Positions 62,301 through 64,000 of a DNA stretch of 64,000 nucleotides are shown piece after piece. Position numbers and translations under genes: made by a program. The DNA comes from Myrica gale (Eukaryota > Streptophyta > Magnoliopsida > Fagales > Myricaceae). Location of the stretch: contig OZ005613.1 of the NCBI GenBank assembly GCA_963930655.1, forward strand, positions 6,394,501 to 6,458,500. The letters run 5' to 3'. The notes under the pieces were generated by a model. The model ran no database searches. It was not told where the DNA came from and was given only the letters and a program-made list of their open reading frames with translations. How positions within the stretch are numbered: position 1 is the first letter of the stretch; each line of letters starts with the position of its first letter.

Positions 62301-62686
62301 AGGGGGTAGCACGATTCGGGAAGAAAGGGAAGCTTCAACCCCGGTTTATAGGACCTTTCGAGATCCTGGAGCGTGTTGGACCAATGGCGTATAGGCTGGC
62401 CTTACCGCCATCAATTGCGGGAGTACATGATGTGTTCCACGTATCGCTCCTACGCAAATACGTGTCTGACCCTACCCATGTGTTAAAATATGAGCCTTTG
62501 CAGATTAAGGAAAACCTTACCTATGTGGAGGAGCCAGTAAGGATCATCGATAGAAAGGAGCAACAATTGCGGACCAAGGTGATACCGCTTATGAAGGTTC
62601 TATGGAAGAATCATGGGGTAGAGGAGGCATCTTGGGAGTTGGAAAGCGATATGTATGAGAAGTACCCCCAGTTAAGAGGAGAATAA
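59252..62686 (+). pseudogene. pol: Ty3 pol (protease-RT-RNase H-integrase-chromodomain-like), Tekay/Del type
   Basis: Order: protease (DSGATHSF at ~59349), RT ([31 protein letters not shown]), RNase H ([13 protein letters not shown]), integrase HHCC ([11 protein letters not shown]...CLTCQ), the DDE core with Asp in MDFVVGLP, Asp in SDRDPRF and Glu in [14 protein letters not shown], then [10 protein letters not shown] and a C-terminal chromodomain-like segment ([29 protein letters not shown]). This set is that of chromovirus Tekay/Del elements, whose chromodomain guides integration to heterochromatin. Lesions: frameshift at ~59250 against gag, TAG at 60141-60143 in RT (CAG expected), and a frameshift at ~61000-61030 between RNase H and integrase. 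Motifs themselves are well kept, so decay is recent. Confidence 0.93.
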
Positions 62687-62712
62687 AATCCGAATATTTA
62701 CTTTCTTCCCTA

Positions 62713-62736
62713 TTGATTGATTGATTGATTGATTGA
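62713..62736. repeat. (TTGA)n microsatellite
   Basis: TTGATTGATTGATTGATTGA just after pol. Confidence 0.9.
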
Positions 62737-62859
62737 CATGTATGAGTATTATTGTCTGATATTTGTTTTTGACTTCCTTACATAAAGAATGCTAATTCTT
62801 TGTGAAATATGATGATATTTTGTATATACACATGATTGACCGTTGTATTATGTTGTCAG

Positions 62860-63723
62860 ATGCCACCGAGTAGTCGACCCCCTCGTTCCCAGCATTCGGG
62901 CACACCTTCTCAGAGAAGGATGACAGCACCCGAGTATCGCAGCCTGTTCAGGGTTAACCATAGAACCCAAGGTTCGACAAGACAGTCGGGAAGCCATGAG
63001 GCTCCGACTCACGCATCGCATGAGACAGATAGAGGGGACCCGCGAAGAGCGTACCAAACTCATGTACCGTATTGGCAGCAAGGTATGGCGGGGACGTACC
63101 AGCCCCCGCCACCCCCAGCACCTGACCAACCTGGACCTTCCAGGTGGGGCAACCCTTATCTCCAGATTGTTCTGGATATCTGGAGGGTATTTATTGGCCA
63201 GAGTCGCCAATAAATGTCATTCCCTTAAGGACCATGTTACCAGAAAACTTTGAAGAAGATCCGGAAGAGGATCCAGAGGAGGACCCAAAGGAGGATCCGG
63301 AAGAGGATCCAGGGGAGGATCCAGGAAGAAGACCCCATGGAACAACATCCGATACCTAATGAGACTAGAGAACGGTCCCAGGAAGAATCTAGACGTCGTA
63401 ACTCGAGACGTGAGTGTACACCTAGGCGATGTAACGAGAGAAGACATCGTAGAAGAGTTAGGGCTCAAGACGCTGGATCTGAGACCCACTTTTCTTCACA
63501 AGAAGTAGATTCTAGACCTAGGTTTCATGGACCACCCGAGAACATCATCCATGACCCTAGTCTAGAGGAACCAAGCCAAGGAGTTAGATCGCAGTCTTGG
63601 ACGGGGAGTAATTCCCCAGATCACGTTTACCAGGGGGAAATTAGTAGTGGGACAAGCACTAATGTTCGTCCCAACCCCTATTGTCCTGTACCTACACAAT
63701 CAGGACAAAATTTCTGGTGGTAA
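62860..63723 (+). pseudogene. Extra 3' ORF of the Tekay-like element, unrecognised
   Basis: Between integrase and polypurine tract. An ATG at 62860 (MPPSSRPPRSQH) opens a 117-codon frame rich in Pro, Arg, Ser and His that ends at 63213 (QPPPPPAPDQPGPSRWGNPY near the end). An overlapping frame (about 63144-63359) carries an acidic repeat of EEDP units (63251-63320), and a third piece (to 63723) is Arg-rich and ends TQSGQNFWW. The pieces may once have been one ORF broken by indels. No known domain; it is not a gag or pol fragment I can place. Confidence 0.5.
63255..63330. repeat. GAGGATCC-type tandem repeat in the 3' ORF
   Basis: Repeats of GAAGAGGATCCAGAGGAGGACCC, 12 bp in period with variation, encode EEDP units in one frame and KRIQRRI in another. 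Confidence 0.85.
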
Positions 63724-63750
63724 AAGAAATTCCGAGGTCGAAATTTTTAT

Positions 63751-63763
63751 AAGGAGGGGAGAA
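63751..63763 (+). other. Polypurine tract of the Tekay-like element
   Basis: AAGGAGGGGAGAA directly abuts the 3' LTR start. Confidence 0.9.
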
Positions 63764-64000
63764 TGTGAGACCCCGACTTTCTCCTACGTTATTTCTTATG
63801 TATTATCTTTTATTTTCCAATGTATTAGCTTTTATTTCATCATGGGGCCATGTTTTTGGCCAATGTATGGCCTAATCCTTATGTTATGGTACTTCGATTA
63901 AAATTGGATTTTATTTCACGAAATTTCTTAAATAATTTTCTTGTCATTTTATGCAAAGTTTAAATTATATTTTTCCTTAGGAGCCGAAATTTTGCAAGTA
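63764..64000 (+). repeat. 3' LTR of the Tekay-like element (partial at window end)
   Basis: Same as 54988-55224 except for five substitutions in 237 aligned bases; the rest lies beyond the window. Confidence 0.95.

Noticed and set aside
62848-63210. 120-codon minus-strand frame opposite the 3' ORF
   Set aside because: Complement of a proline-rich stretch; no independent support.

Overview
The window is nuclear DNA of a flowering plant, most likely a woody eudicot. The evidence is spliced plant genes with GT-AG introns, a class 1 phytoglobin pair, plant-type Ty3/Athila, Ty3/Tekay-Del and Ty1/copia retrotransposons, CACTA, Mutator-like (MULE) and hAT elements, and a degraded caulimovirid (endogenous pararetrovirus). 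The phytoglobin protein resembles class 1 proteins of rosid trees; assignment to an order such as Fagales is only a guess. Most of the window is transposon-derived and broken. The genes that read as intact are two tandem phytoglobin genes (minus strand, 21.6-26.0 kb) and two small GRF zinc-finger genes (minus strand, 39.1-39.6 and 44.8-45.2 kb).

Layout. 1-894 is the 3' end of a CACTA transposon. 895-4660 is arm 1 of a segmental duplication; arm 2 is at 34603-37985, and a diverged third arm is at 18056-20475. 5.9-10.2 kb is an Athila-type Ty3 element that has lost gag and protease. 11.1-17.2 kb holds a copia scrap and then a minus-strand endogenous caulimovirid with movement, coat, zinc-finger, protease and RT regions, ending in a head-to-tail junction with a second copy of the movement gene. 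17.5-18.1 kb is a CACTA Transposase_24-type remnant. 21.0-26.9 kb is a ~2.9-kb tandem duplication, each unit carrying a four-exon phytoglobin gene. 27.0-34.6 kb is AT-rich repeats, a 680-bp tandem duplication and a CACTA element with a broken Transposase_24 gene. 38.0-38.4 kb is a FAR1/MULE transposase fragment, followed by GRF gene 1. 42627-46231 is a complete MULE with ~340-bp terminal inverted repeats and a perfect 9-bp target duplication; it carries a truncated MuDR-type transposase N-terminus and, convergent to it, a GRF zinc-finger/transmembrane gene. 46.3-48.4 kb is a SURF6/RRP14 pseudogene with its promoter region. 48.6-53.9 kb is a hAT MITE, copia fragments on both strands and CACTA fragments. 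54988-64000 is a Tekay/Del-like Ty3 element with 3.1-kb LTRs, frameshifted gag-pol and an extra downstream proline-rich/acidic ORF; its 3' LTR runs off the window.

How the parts relate. The host genes sit as islands in nested transposons. The two most unusual points are (i) the MULE whose second gene, in the position MuDR gives to mudrB, is a GRF zinc-finger protein with a C-terminal membrane helix, with a second GRF gene of identical intron placement convergent to a FAR1-type transposase fragment 5 kb away; and (ii) the tandem phytoglobins, where one copy has gained a stop six codons from the shared ancestral C-terminal tail and the other has a Ser-to-Trp change. The large repeats show that the CACTA terminus and its flank were duplicated together as a segment and not by independent transposition.
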